This document shows positions 49,723 to 56,899 of a stretch of 64,000 bases of DNA, piece by piece. Positions within the stretch are counted from its first letter, which is position 1. Each line of letters opens with the position of its first letter. This DNA is from Mesorhizobium tianshanense (GTDB taxonomy: Bacteria > Pseudomonadota > Alphaproteobacteria > Rhizobiales > Rhizobiaceae), in the NCBI RefSeq assembly GCF_007830515.1, contig NZ_VLKT01000023.1:51019-115018 (forward strand), read 5' to 3'. The position numbers and the translations under genes are program-made. The notes beneath the pieces were generated by a model. The model was not told the DNA's origin and did no database searches. It was given only the letters and a program-made list of their open reading frames with translations.

Positions 49723-49870
49723 GCGCCACGTGCGCTACGATCCGAACCTGCTGCCCCGCACGGGGCACAGGTACAAGCCAGCCAAACCGGCCCATGATGC
49801 CGTATGGTGGCCCAATGTCATCTCGGCAATTGCTATTGCCGGTTTCTTCCTCACGTTCATCTGGAGCTAA
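49694..49870 (+). CDS. Small C-terminally anchored protein
   Basis: 58 aa, MKRSTKYDPKRHVRYDPNLL, a basic soluble part, then a C-terminal membrane helix (WWPNVISAIAIAGFFLTFIW). Codon use is convincing. Unknown family. Confidence 0.55.
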   Translation: MKRSTKYDPKRHVRYDPNLLPRTGHRYKPAKPAHDAVWWPNVISAIAIAGFFLTFIWS

Positions 49871-50035
49871 GACGATGCTACCTTTTCTGTAGTCAGATGG
49901 CTCTCAGGCAGGCCCCAAGGCGCATGATGGCAGTGCGCGGTCACCTTCATCTTCGCATCGATCAGAGATTGGTATGTCCAGCCCCTTCGCCATCGAGCCG
50001 ACATAGCGCGACGCGTAGAGCGTCACCAACTCGCT

Positions 50036-50389
50036 TTATCCTACCGGGCTGCGCACGACCGCGCGCTGCGCGATGCTGACCTTGGGGAAAAGGGAGGGGA
50101 CTATGCGCACAGTGATCGCCATGCTGATCATTTTGACCGCGCTACCAGGCACGGCAGCCGCCGAGCCCGACACGATGGCCGGCATTAAAGCCGACTGCAC
50201 CGGCGAGTGGCAGGGTAATTTCAGAATGCAGGAATACTGCATCGACTTGCAGGTGAAAGCGTTCAACGGCCTCACGAACTTGAGCGCCAACTGCGCGTTA
50301 CGTAGCTCGTACTTCAGTAAGCTCGCCTGCCGCTCGATCCTGGCAATATGATACTCGGAAATATGTTCGTGGCGGCGAGCGCGCGGCAT
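50036..50389 (-). CDS. Small basic helical protein (start inside repeat copy 2)
   Basis: ATG 50389 with a very strong GAAGGAGAACAAG site. The first ~45 residues (PRARRHEHISEYHIARIERQ, SLLKYELRNAQLALKFVRPL) are convincing and helical. The rest is antisense to the exported protein at 50103 and looks non-coding, so the gene may have lost its true end by recombination. Confidence 0.45.
   Translation of the reverse strand: MPRARRHEHISEYHIARIERQASLLKYELRNAQLALKFVRPLNAFTCKSMQYSCILKLPCHSPVQSALMPAIVSGSAAAVPGSAVKMISMAITVRIVPSLFPKVSIAQRAVVRSPVG
50103..50351 (+). CDS. Small exported protein with a chimeric C-terminus
   Basis: 82 aa: signal peptide (MRTVIAMLIILTALPGTAAA), then KADCTGEWQGNFRMQEYCID, a pattern typical of small rhizobial periplasmic proteins. 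GGGAGGGG precedes ATG 50103. From about residue 60 (LSANCALRSS) the sequence is the start of repeat copy 2, so the original end has probably been replaced. Confidence 0.6.
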   Translation: MRTVIAMLIILTALPGTAAAEPDTMAGIKADCTGEWQGNFRMQEYCIDLQVKAFNGLTNLSANCALRSSYFSKLACRSILAI

Positions 50390-50690
50390 CTTGTTCTCCT
50401 TCGATGGGAACAGATAGGAATTTAATCCGCCGTCAAGGCAAAGCAAGTAGCAGGCCGCACCTCGCCGATGCCGGCTACCCACACCCGTTTTAGGCATGGA
50501 GTCGCCTCCCGGCTCATCCGATTTGACGGCCAAGGGAACGGAACATGATAATTTTACTAAATTAGCAACAACGCTTGTTTAGCCTATAACTCGCCGGCCG
50601 GCGACCGCAACCCCAAACCGACAGCCGGTCAGGCCCGGCGGCCTCTCGTGATCCTTGAGCGGCCGTCGGGCCGTGTGTGCCGCTCGCCTC
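50281..50690. repeat. ~400-bp direct repeat, copy 2
   Basis: Second copy of the repeat at 49157-49560. Its left edge falls inside the 50103-50351 frame. Confidence 0.88.
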
Positions 50691-50914
50691 TTATGCCCGT
50701 ACTTGGGGCCTGCCGTAGGCGTTCGGACTACTATCTGGGCGTATCGACCAGTCCGACCTTTTCCCTCGCATTTTTTCATCTGAACTTGGGTTTCAGGCGC
50801 TCAGCCATGGCAAAGAACCTTCCGCCCGCTCGGACAGGTTGTGATTGATTGGGGTTTCGCGTGACACGGTTAGTGAAATCAGCTAAGAAGAGCGCGGGCT
50901 TTGGGGGGTGAAAG

Positions 50915-51543
50915 ATCCAAACAAGTATTGACGAATGGCGCGGCGTAGCAGTCGGGGCGCAGCCCGATTGGGAATCTCGCGCAGGTATCATCGCAAAGCT
51001 AATCCGAGCGACAGATACCGTTCTCGACATAGGCGCGGGAAATCAGAAGCTGAAGAAGTTCATCCCCCCGGCTTGCACGTATGTGCCGGTCGATTGCGTC
51101 GATGATCTTCCTGGGACCTTTGTCGTGGACTTCAACAAGGAATTCAGACTGCCAGACGTGCCTTTCAATGTTGTCGTTTGCGCGGGATCGCTCGAATATA
51201 TCAATGATCTTACCGGGTTTTTCCGGGCACTTGCTGCGCATGCTCCGGGGCGCCAGGTGATCTTCACCTATTGCTCAACCCGAAGAAGCCGCAGCGCACC
51301 AGCATGAAGACGCATAACAATTTCACGACCGGCCATGCTCTCCTGTCGCACGTCAATTTTGCTCTGTCGCACGTCGACATCGTGGCAATGCGCGGCGACA
51401 CGATATATGTCAGCGCCACGCTGTCGGCCGGCAGCGGTATTCAGTGGACCAATGGCCGACCGATTTCCGATTTCCTTTTTGCTGAGCGCGGCCTCAAGAG
51501 ATTTCTGGCAAAGACCGCCCGATCCGTGCGCAAAAGACTCTAG
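50915..51543 (+). pseudogene. Frameshifted SAM-dependent methyltransferase
   Basis: Frame 1 (to 51307) has TDTVLDIGAGNQKLKKFIPP, TYVPVDCVDDLPGTFVVDFN and VVVCAGSLEYIND, a class I methyltransferase core. After about 51280 the coding signal shifts to another frame (HNNFTTGHALLSHVNFALSH, DTIYVSATLSAG) ending at 51543. There is no good start codon: a TGA lies just before ATC 50915, so the N-terminus is also lost. Such methyltransferases often accompany glycosyltransferase clusters. Confidence 0.7.
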
Positions 51544-51721
51544 GGCTGTCAGGCGCTCCAAAATTTGACGCAGGTGTAGACTTCAGCGCCGAAGCCGCAG
51601 GCTCTTCCAAAGCCGTTGCAGTTGCCAATGCTACATCGATGTTCGATCCGGTAAGTCTTCCCAGCCTCAACGGCAGCGCCGCCGCTACTTCTCGTAGAGT
51701 CTGCGCCACTGCCGGCCCCGT
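51544..51721. other. Non-coding remnant
   Basis: Short disrupted frames only; it precedes the tail-protein fragment. Nothing supported. Confidence 0.4.
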
Positions 51722-51980
51722 CTACTCGCTGGTGCCCACGTCGACGGCCACGGCATCCGTCACGTTGAACAGGCGAGTTTGGCGCCCGCTAGTCATAGCC
51801 GGGGCATTCCCACTCAACCCACCCGGCAACCGTTGGTGTTAACTGATTTAAGGCAAGGCTGATGAGGCCAAACGTATCCCGCACTTCCGTGTTCAGGATG
51901 CGCGTGATCCAAGAGCCGTTGCTGAACGAGCCGCCGTGCGTCCCGGAAGTCTTTCGATCCTCCAGGACCGCATCCGGCAC
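51722..51980 (-). pseudogene. Phage tail/C1q-like protein C-terminal fragment
   Basis: LEDRKTSGTHGGSFSNGSWI then TRILNTEVRDTFGLISLALN and, after a shift, RLFNVTDAVAVDVGTSE. This order matches the jelly-roll-like ends of phage tail or minor structural proteins (xEDxKxSGTxGGTF ... LYNVTD ... GTSE). It is broken near 51790 and has no N-terminus. Confidence 0.65.
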
Positions 51981-52083
51981 ACCACCGCCACCGGCGTGCC
52001 ATTCTGGGGCGGTAGCGCCGGCGTCATGCGAAGCGCTTGGAACGCGCTGCCCTTGGGAAGCCGGAAGGTGCTGTCGTCACGGC

Positions 52084-52416
52084 TCCGAGCGGCTGCCGTA
52101 GAGTTCGCGCCGCAGCTTCTCTATCTCGAGCTTGAGATGCGCGATCAGGGCGTCCGTGCTGGAGTTCACCGCCCCGGGCGCGCGCCGCGATGGCCTCGGC
52201 TTCCATGCGCGCGGCGCGCTCGCCGAGGATCATCGCAGGGGCGGCGGCAAGATCGGACGGAAGCGATCGAGGAGCGATTTTCACACGGCGAGGGAATCAT
52301 ATTCGCTCACAATTTCAAAACCTGAACCGTCACTCGGCCGACATCGGACGCCACGCTTCCTGCGGATTGCGCCAGTCGATCCCGGATAGACGATAAGCGA
52401 GCTGGGCGGTTATCGC
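52084..52416 (-). mobile_element. IS66-family remnants (tnpC start, tnpB end)
   Basis: 52330-52416 encodes AITAQLAYRLSGIDWRNPQE and AWRPMSAE plus stop, the C-terminus of IS66 TnpB. 52084-52284 encodes the start of TnpC (PSDLAAAPAMILGERAARME; then, after a shift, LIAHLKLEIEKLRRELYGSR). The order tnpB-tnpC is right for IS66, but both genes are cut and the ends are gone. Confidence 0.78.
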
Positions 52417-52452
52417 ACCGTCAGCTGGTGATGGCCATAAGGCAAAGCCCCA

Positions 52453-52466
52453 TTGATCCGGATCAA
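52453..52466. promoter_or_regulatory. FNR/FixK-type box upstream of the host-attachment-type gene
   Basis: TTGATCCGGATCAA, a perfect palindrome matching TTGAT-N4-ATCAA. Its centre is 63 bp before the ATG at 52523. Confidence 0.75.
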
Positions 52467-52522
52467 CACGCGGATCGCTTGTCAGCCATATGATTTAAAT
52501 TGTTGATTTGAACGAGGGTGCC

Positions 52523-52993
52523 ATGAAGCCGCAGAGGATCTGGGTTCTGATAGCAGACGGAGCGCGAGCGCGAGTTTTGCGCGATGTCTTGTCCAGAGAG
52601 AAAGCGTCCCAAGAAGATGAAGATCTGATGTTCCATTCGGAGCGGCGGCGACCGCGCGAAATCATGGCCGACAAGCCGGGCCGCAGCTTCGCTTCAACGG
52701 GAACCCGCAGATCGGCGATGGAGTATCATTCCGATCCGGTGCGCGAGGAAGACCGTGCCTTTGCTGCAATGCTGGCCGATATGCTGAACAGCCGTCATCT
52801 CGCTGGAGATTTCGACCAACTCGTGGTTGCTGCAGCTCCCCAGATGTTAGGCGATCTTCGCCAAGCCTTTCCGGAAAGCCTTCGCAAGGTCACGGCCGCA
52901 GAAATAGCCAAGGATTTCACCAAGCTGCCGGTACACGAGCTTCGAAACGTCATCCGGAAGCTCGAAATCAAGCGCGCCTCCGCGGATGAATGA
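52523..52993 (+). CDS. Host attachment protein family (Host_attach)
   Basis: 156 aa: QRIWVLIADGARARVLRDVL, FASTGTRRSAMEYHSDPVRE, FDQLVVAAAPQMLGDLRQAF, PESLRKVTAAEIAKDFTKLP. This is the 'protein required for attachment to host cells' family, named from Agrobacterium, whose biochemical role is unclear. ATG 52523 follows GAGGGT; an in-frame TTG lies five codons earlier. First gene of the stress island, with an FNR-type box upstream. Confidence 0.88.
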   Translation: MKPQRIWVLIADGARARVLRDVLSREKASQEDEDLMFHSERRRPREIMADKPGRSFASTGTRRSAMEYHSDPVREEDRAFAAMLADMLNSRHLAGDFDQLVVAAAPQMLGDLRQAFPESLRKVTAAEIAKDFTKLPVHELRNVIRKLEIKRASADE

Positions 52994-53102
52994 GCAGTCG
53001 GTTGCGCTTGCGACCGTTCGCCGACTGACGCCGTTGATCATGCTTCTCCCCGCAGTCGCAGATGACGCGACCGAGAGCGAGCTCCATCTGTCGTGATTCA
53101 GC

Positions 53103-53606
53103 TTATCGCCGCGACCCCGACGACATAGTTCTTTCCGTAGGCTTGGCGCATTTCGGACATGTCGTGTAGAAGAAATACACGTCGCTCGGCTCGGACTTCC
53201 GATCGCGCGCAATCTGTCGCATCTCCTCGTGCCATACTCTGGGCTGACTGTACGGACCCTCGAACACTTTCGTCACGAAGTTGCCACTCAGCGCAGCCAT
53301 CTCCTCGCCGGGGACCTCTTTCGAAACCGAGAACAGGTGCTCGCTGCTCCAGGGCGAGATGTCCTGACTGAGCACGATGAACCGATCGGCATCGGAAGCG
53401 CCGGCGTCCTCGATGTGCTTGTTAACGCGCGCAAATACGCTGCCCATGTTCATCGGGACATGCATGACGCTGCGGGTTGCCGCTTTGACAAATCGCTTGT
53501 CCTTGAAGTGCAGTTCCTGACCGTCCCAGCCCTCGGGATTGAACTTGGGGCAGCAGCCGGTCGTGTTCACGCTGGCGTCGTATCGAGGCGTTTCATTCGT
53601 CCGCAT
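53103..53606 (-). CDS. Conserved hypothetical protein, C-terminus probably frameshifted
   Basis: 167 aa from ATG 53606 (GGGGA upstream). NTTGCCPKFNPEGWDGQELH, FKDKRFVKAATRSVMHVPMN, SSEHLFSVSKEVPGEEMAAL and VYFFYTTCPKCAKP include a CPKC pair that could bind metal. The last residues look out of frame: one added base near 53140 would read AKAYGKNYVVGVAAIS and stop at 53098. Sometimes annotated as a hydrolase, without good evidence. A near-consensus FNR box lies 62 bp upstream. Confidence 0.75.
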   Translation of the reverse strand: MRTNETPRYDASVNTTGCCPKFNPEGWDGQELHFKDKRFVKAATRSVMHVPMNMGSVFARVNKHIEDAGASDADRFIVLSQDISPWSSEHLFSVSKEVPGEEMAALSGNFVTKVFEGPYSQPRVWHEEMRQIARDRKSEPSDVYFFYTTCPKCAKPTERTMSSGSRR

Positions 53607-53661
53607 GGTTGTTCCCCAATTGAATCGACAGCCATCTGACAGGTAATGAACCCGGCCATCA

Positions 53662-53675
53662 TTGATCCTCGTCAA
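53662..53675. promoter_or_regulatory. Near-consensus FNR/FixK box for the leftward gene
   Basis: TTGATCCTCGTCAA, one mismatch from TTGAT-N4-ATCAA. Its centre is 62 bp before the start at 53606. Confidence 0.5.
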
Positions 53676-53694
53676 GACGCCCCCAGGATCGTGA

Positions 53695-53708
53695 TTGATG
53701 CGTATCAA
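53695..53708. promoter_or_regulatory. FNR/FixK-type box upstream of groEL
   Basis: TTGATGCGTATCAA, exact match to TTGAT-N4-ATCAA. Its centre is 65 bp before the groEL ATG at 53767. Confidence 0.75.
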
Positions 53709-53766
53709 AGCCGGCTGAATGGACGCCTGCTAGCTGTGGCCGACGGTAATCTCCTGGGAGATGATC

Positions 53767-55389
53767 ATGGCTCACAAGCAAGTGTTGTTTCGTTCAGCCG
53801 CGCGCGAAAAGATCCTTCGGGGCGCGACCCAGCTTGCCGACGCCGTGCGCGTAACGCTCGGGCCGCGTTCGAAGTCGGTCCTGATCGAAAGGAAATGGGG
53901 CTCACCGATCGTCTGCAACGACGGGGTGACGATCGCCAAGGAATTCGACCTGAAGGATCCCGAGGAGAATCTCGGCGCGCGGATGCTCAGGCAGGCAGCC
54001 GAAAAGACCGGCGACATGGTCGGCGACGGCACCAGCACTTCAACCATTCTGGCTCACGCGATGTTCGCCGATGGCGTGCGCAATGTCGTCGCCGGCGCCA
54101 GTGCGATTGACATCAAGCGGGGCCTCGACCGCGCAGCCAAACGGGCGATCGAGACGCTGAAGCAGGTATCGCGACCGGTCTCGACCCGCCGCGAGAAGGA
54201 GCAGGTGGCGACGATCTCCGCGCACAATGACCCGCTCATCGGAGAACTGGTCGGCGAGGCGATGGAAAAGGTCGGCGACGAAGGCGTCATCACGGTCGAA
54301 GAGTCCAAGACCACGGAAACGGTTCTGGAGGTCGTCGAGGGTATGCAGTTCGATCGCGGATTCCTCTCTCCCTATTTCGTCACCGATGCCGAGAAGATGG
54401 AGGCGGTCCTGGAAGATGCGGTTGTGCTTATCGTCGAGAAGAAGATCGCTTCGCTCAACGACCTCATCAAGCTGCTTGAAGCCGTGGCGAAGTCCGGTTC
54501 GCCATTGCTGGTGATCGCCGAGGAAGTCGAAGGAGAGGCACTGGCGACGCTCATCGTCAACCAGATCCGAGGCACGTTCAAGAACTGCGCCGTCAAGGCG
54601 CCCGGCTTTGGGGACCGTCGCAAGGCCATGCTGCAGGACATAGCTGTCCTGACGGGCGGACAGGTGATTTCCGAGGACCTCGGTCTCAAGCTCGAAAATG
54701 TCACGATGGCACAGTTGGGACGTGCGAAACGCGTCGTCGTGGACAAGGACAATACGACGATCATCGGCGGCGGCGGCGATGCCAAGGCGATTAAAGGTCG
54801 GGTGGAACAGATACGGCGCGAGATCGACAACACGACCAGCGACTACGATCGTGAAAAGCTGCAGGAGCGGCTGGCCAAGCTTGCAGGCGGCGTCGCGGTC
54901 ATAAAAGTCGGTGCTCCGACCGAGGCCGAGATGAAGTCGAAGAAGGAAGCGCTCGATGATGCCATCAGCGCCACCAAAGCCGCGGTCGCGGAAGGCATCG
55001 TGCCGGGAGGGGGCCTTGCCCTGTTGCGCTGCATCGCGACGGTGGCTGATGAGGAGCAGCATTGCGAAGGCGACGAACGGACGGGTGTTCAGATCCTTAA
55101 GCGCGCACTCGAAGCGCCGGTTCGCCAGATAGCCGAGAATTCCGCTGTCGACGGCGGCGTTGTCACTGCCAAGATGATTGAAGGCGCAGGCAATTTCGGC
55201 TTCGATGCCGGACGCAAGGAATATGTCGATCTGGTCGAGGCCGGCATCATCGACCCAACCAAGGTGGTGCGCATCGGGCTTGAGAACGCCGTCTCGGTCG
55301 CGAGCGTTCTGCTCTTGACCGAAGCGACCATGACAGAAATTCCAGAACCGACGAAGGAACGCGCTCTGGAACCGGAAATGTCGATGTAG
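53767..55389 (+). CDS. groEL: Chaperonin GroEL, orphan paralog
   Basis: 540 aa Hsp60 with DGVTIAKEFDLKDPEENLGA, GDMVGDGTSTSTILAHAM, VKAPGFGDRRKAMLQDIAVL and EGIVPGGGLALLR. ATP-site residues are present, although the canonical GDGTTT reads GDGTST. The C-terminus ends EPTKERALEPEMSM and lacks the Gly-Gly-Met tail that lines the cavity in standard GroEL. No groES is adjacent; rhizobia usually have several groEL copies. The start at 53767 fits CTGGGAG spacing better than 53761. An FNR-type box precedes it. Confidence 0.95.
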   Translation: MAHKQVLFRSAAREKILRGATQLADAVRVTLGPRSKSVLIERKWGSPIVCNDGVTIAKEFDLKDPEENLGARMLRQAAEKTGDMVGDGTSTSTILAHAMFADGVRNVVAGASAIDIKRGLDRAAKRAIETLKQVSRPVSTRREKEQVATISAHNDPLIGELVGEAMEKVGDEGVITVEESKTTETVLEVVEGMQFDRGFLSPYFVTDAEKMEAVLEDAVVLIVEKKIASLNDLIKLLEAVAKSGSPLLVIAEEVEGEALATLIVNQIRGTFKNCAVKAPGFGDRRKAMLQDIAVLTGGQVISEDLGLKLENVTMAQLGRAKRVVVDKDNTTIIGGGGDAKAIKGRVEQIRREIDNTTSDYDREKLQERLAKLAGGVAVIKVGAPTEAEMKSKKEALDDAISATKAAVAEGIVPGGGLALLRCIATVADEEQHCEGDERTGVQILKRALEAPVRQIAENSAVDGGVVTAKMIEGAGNFGFDAGRKEYVDLVEAGIIDPTKVVRIGLENAVSVASVLLLTEATMTEIPEPTKERALEPEMSM

Positions 55390-55432
55390 GCGAAGCGAGG
55401 CGCCCCTTCTTATGGTGGATATAGCCACCACG

Positions 55433-55738
55433 ATGATGATTTCGCCGCAGCAGTGCCGCGCTGCGCGCATTCTCACCCATGTCGACCGCCCTCTGTTGGC
55501 TGCGACGTCCGGGGTTTCGCCAGAAGCTATTCTGTCTTTCGAAAGGACCGGCCGAAATTTGTCCAACGCCGATATGCTCGCCGTGCGACGCGCTTTGGAG
55601 CAACTTGGCGCGGAATTTATCCCTGAAGATGCTGTGGGAGGTGCCGGTGTTCGGCTCCGTTTCGATGCGGACCAATCACGGCGGATCTCGGATTGGGAGG
55701 CCGAAGGCGGCGCGGCCGGCGATGACGATGTGACCTGA
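55433..55738 (+). CDS. Small XRE-type HTH protein
   Basis: About 101 aa (an ATG at 55412 would add seven). ISPQQCRAARILTHVDRPLL, SGVSPEAILSFERTGRNLSN, LEQLGAEFIPEDAVGGAGVR show the same single-domain XRE family as 30969-31253, with an acidic tail. It follows groEL by 43 bp and may be cotranscribed. Target unknown. Confidence 0.78.
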   Translation: MMISPQQCRAARILTHVDRPLLAATSGVSPEAILSFERTGRNLSNADMLAVRRALEQLGAEFIPEDAVGGAGVRLRFDADQSRRISDWEAEGGAAGDDDVT

Positions 55739-55761
55739 CGGGCTGCCGGCATGTGCAGGCT

Positions 55762-55775
55762 TTGATGCGCATCAA
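55762..55775. promoter_or_regulatory. FNR/FixK-type box upstream of the usp gene
   Basis: TTGATGCGCATCAA, perfect palindrome. Its centre is 63.5 bp before the ATG at 55832. Confidence 0.78.
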
Positions 55776-55831
55776 GGCGAAAGGCCGGGCTTCATGGTGA
55801 TCCTGCAACAAGGTCTTAGAGGAGCACGAAA

Positions 55832-56653
55832 ATGATCTTCAACACCATTATGGTTCAACTTGATGTCGATTCTCCGGCCGCTCCGCGAACGATCTACGCT
55901 CAGGAACTGGCGCGGCGGTTCGAAGCCACACTGATCGGCTTTGCCGCAGCCGACGCATATGTGTTTGCCCCCAGCGACGACGGCGGCATCGCGGCCGCCG
56001 AAATGATGCGTCAGCGCAGGCAGGAAATCGAGGAACGCCTAAAGGTGTTGAGAGAAGAGTTCCGCAGCATTGCCGGGGACGACGCGTCCTGGCGCGAAGA
56101 GATCGGTGATCCGACACGTCTTCTCGCTGTGCACGCGCGCGCCGCAGATCTCATCGTGACCGGAGCGCCGGCACCAGGCGCCGCCGACGACCATCACCGG
56201 GTGGTGGATATCGGAACGTTGATCCTGTCCGCCGGGCGCCCTGTGCTTCTCGCGGAGGACAATCTGACACCGCCAGCCGCCCGGAAGATCGTCATCGCTT
56301 GGAAAGACACGCGCGAAGCCCGCCGCGCGGTCGCCGATGCCATGCCCTTCTTGACCGACGCACAGGACGTGCTGGTGGCGACGATCGAGGAGCAGGATCA
56401 GAGGAGCGCACGCGAAAGCACTGGCGACGTTGTGCGCTTCCTGATGAGGCATGGTGTCAAGGCACGATCCGACGTTCTCGCAAGCAGCTCTGCCGATGGC
56501 GGCCAGATCGTTATGGATATCGCGCGTCAAATAGGAGCCGACCTTGTGGTCGCAGGCGGCTACGGTCACAGCCGCATCCGTGAATGGGCGTTTGGCGGCA
56601 TGACCCGTTCGTTGCTAAAGCAAGGGTCGATCAACCGGTTGCTTTCGAACTGA
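55832..56653 (+). CDS. Tandem universal stress protein
   Basis: 273 aa with two Usp folds. The first starts FNTIMVQLDVDSPAAPRTIY. The second starts ARKIVIAWKDTREARRAVAD and ends with the ATP-type motif VVAGGYGHSRIREWAFGGMT. Strong AGAGGAG site. Such tandem Usp proteins are commonly induced by low oxygen and starvation. The FNR-type box upstream agrees with that. Confidence 0.92.
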   Translation: MIFNTIMVQLDVDSPAAPRTIYAQELARRFEATLIGFAAADAYVFAPSDDGGIAAAEMMRQRRQEIEERLKVLREEFRSIAGDDASWREEIGDPTRLLAVHARAADLIVTGAPAPGAADDHHRVVDIGTLILSAGRPVLLAEDNLTPPAARKIVIAWKDTREARRAVADAMPFLTDAQDVLVATIEEQDQRSARESTGDVVRFLMRHGVKARSDVLASSSADGGQIVMDIARQIGADLVVAGGYGHSRIREWAFGGMTRSLLKQGSINRLLSN

Positions 56654-56713
56654 GTTCCGACACAGGGTTCCCGGCGGACCGTCAGCGTCCGCCGTATCCT
56701 CTGTTGTTGCCGT

Positions 56714-56899
56714 CTAGGCCTGCGGCGATCCGCCTGAGCGGATCGTCGTGATTGTCATGTCCATGCAACGTTCGAGGATGCTGACCATCTTGCCCTGAAG
56801 TTCATGTTTCATGACCGCCACCCTCGTTTGTTCAAACCTGGCCGACACCACGGAGTATCCGGCCATCATGACATCTCCACCGGATACGCCATCGGCCAT
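56714..56899 (-). CDS. Possible small protein directly after ftsH
   Basis: 61 codons starting MADGVSGGDVMMAGYSVVSA at TGAATG, immediately after the ftsH stop. The internal part FEQTRVAVMKHELQGKMVSI with LERCMDMTITTI reads as helical protein. Translational coupling to ftsH would be expected if it is real. Confidence 0.4.
   Translation of the reverse strand: MADGVSGGDVMMAGYSVVSARFEQTRVAVMKHELQGKMVSILERCMDMTITTIRSGGSPQA

Noticed and set aside
54040..55752. 570-codon minus-strand ORF opposite groEL
   Set aside because: Antisense of a clear chaperonin; composition typical of a shadow.
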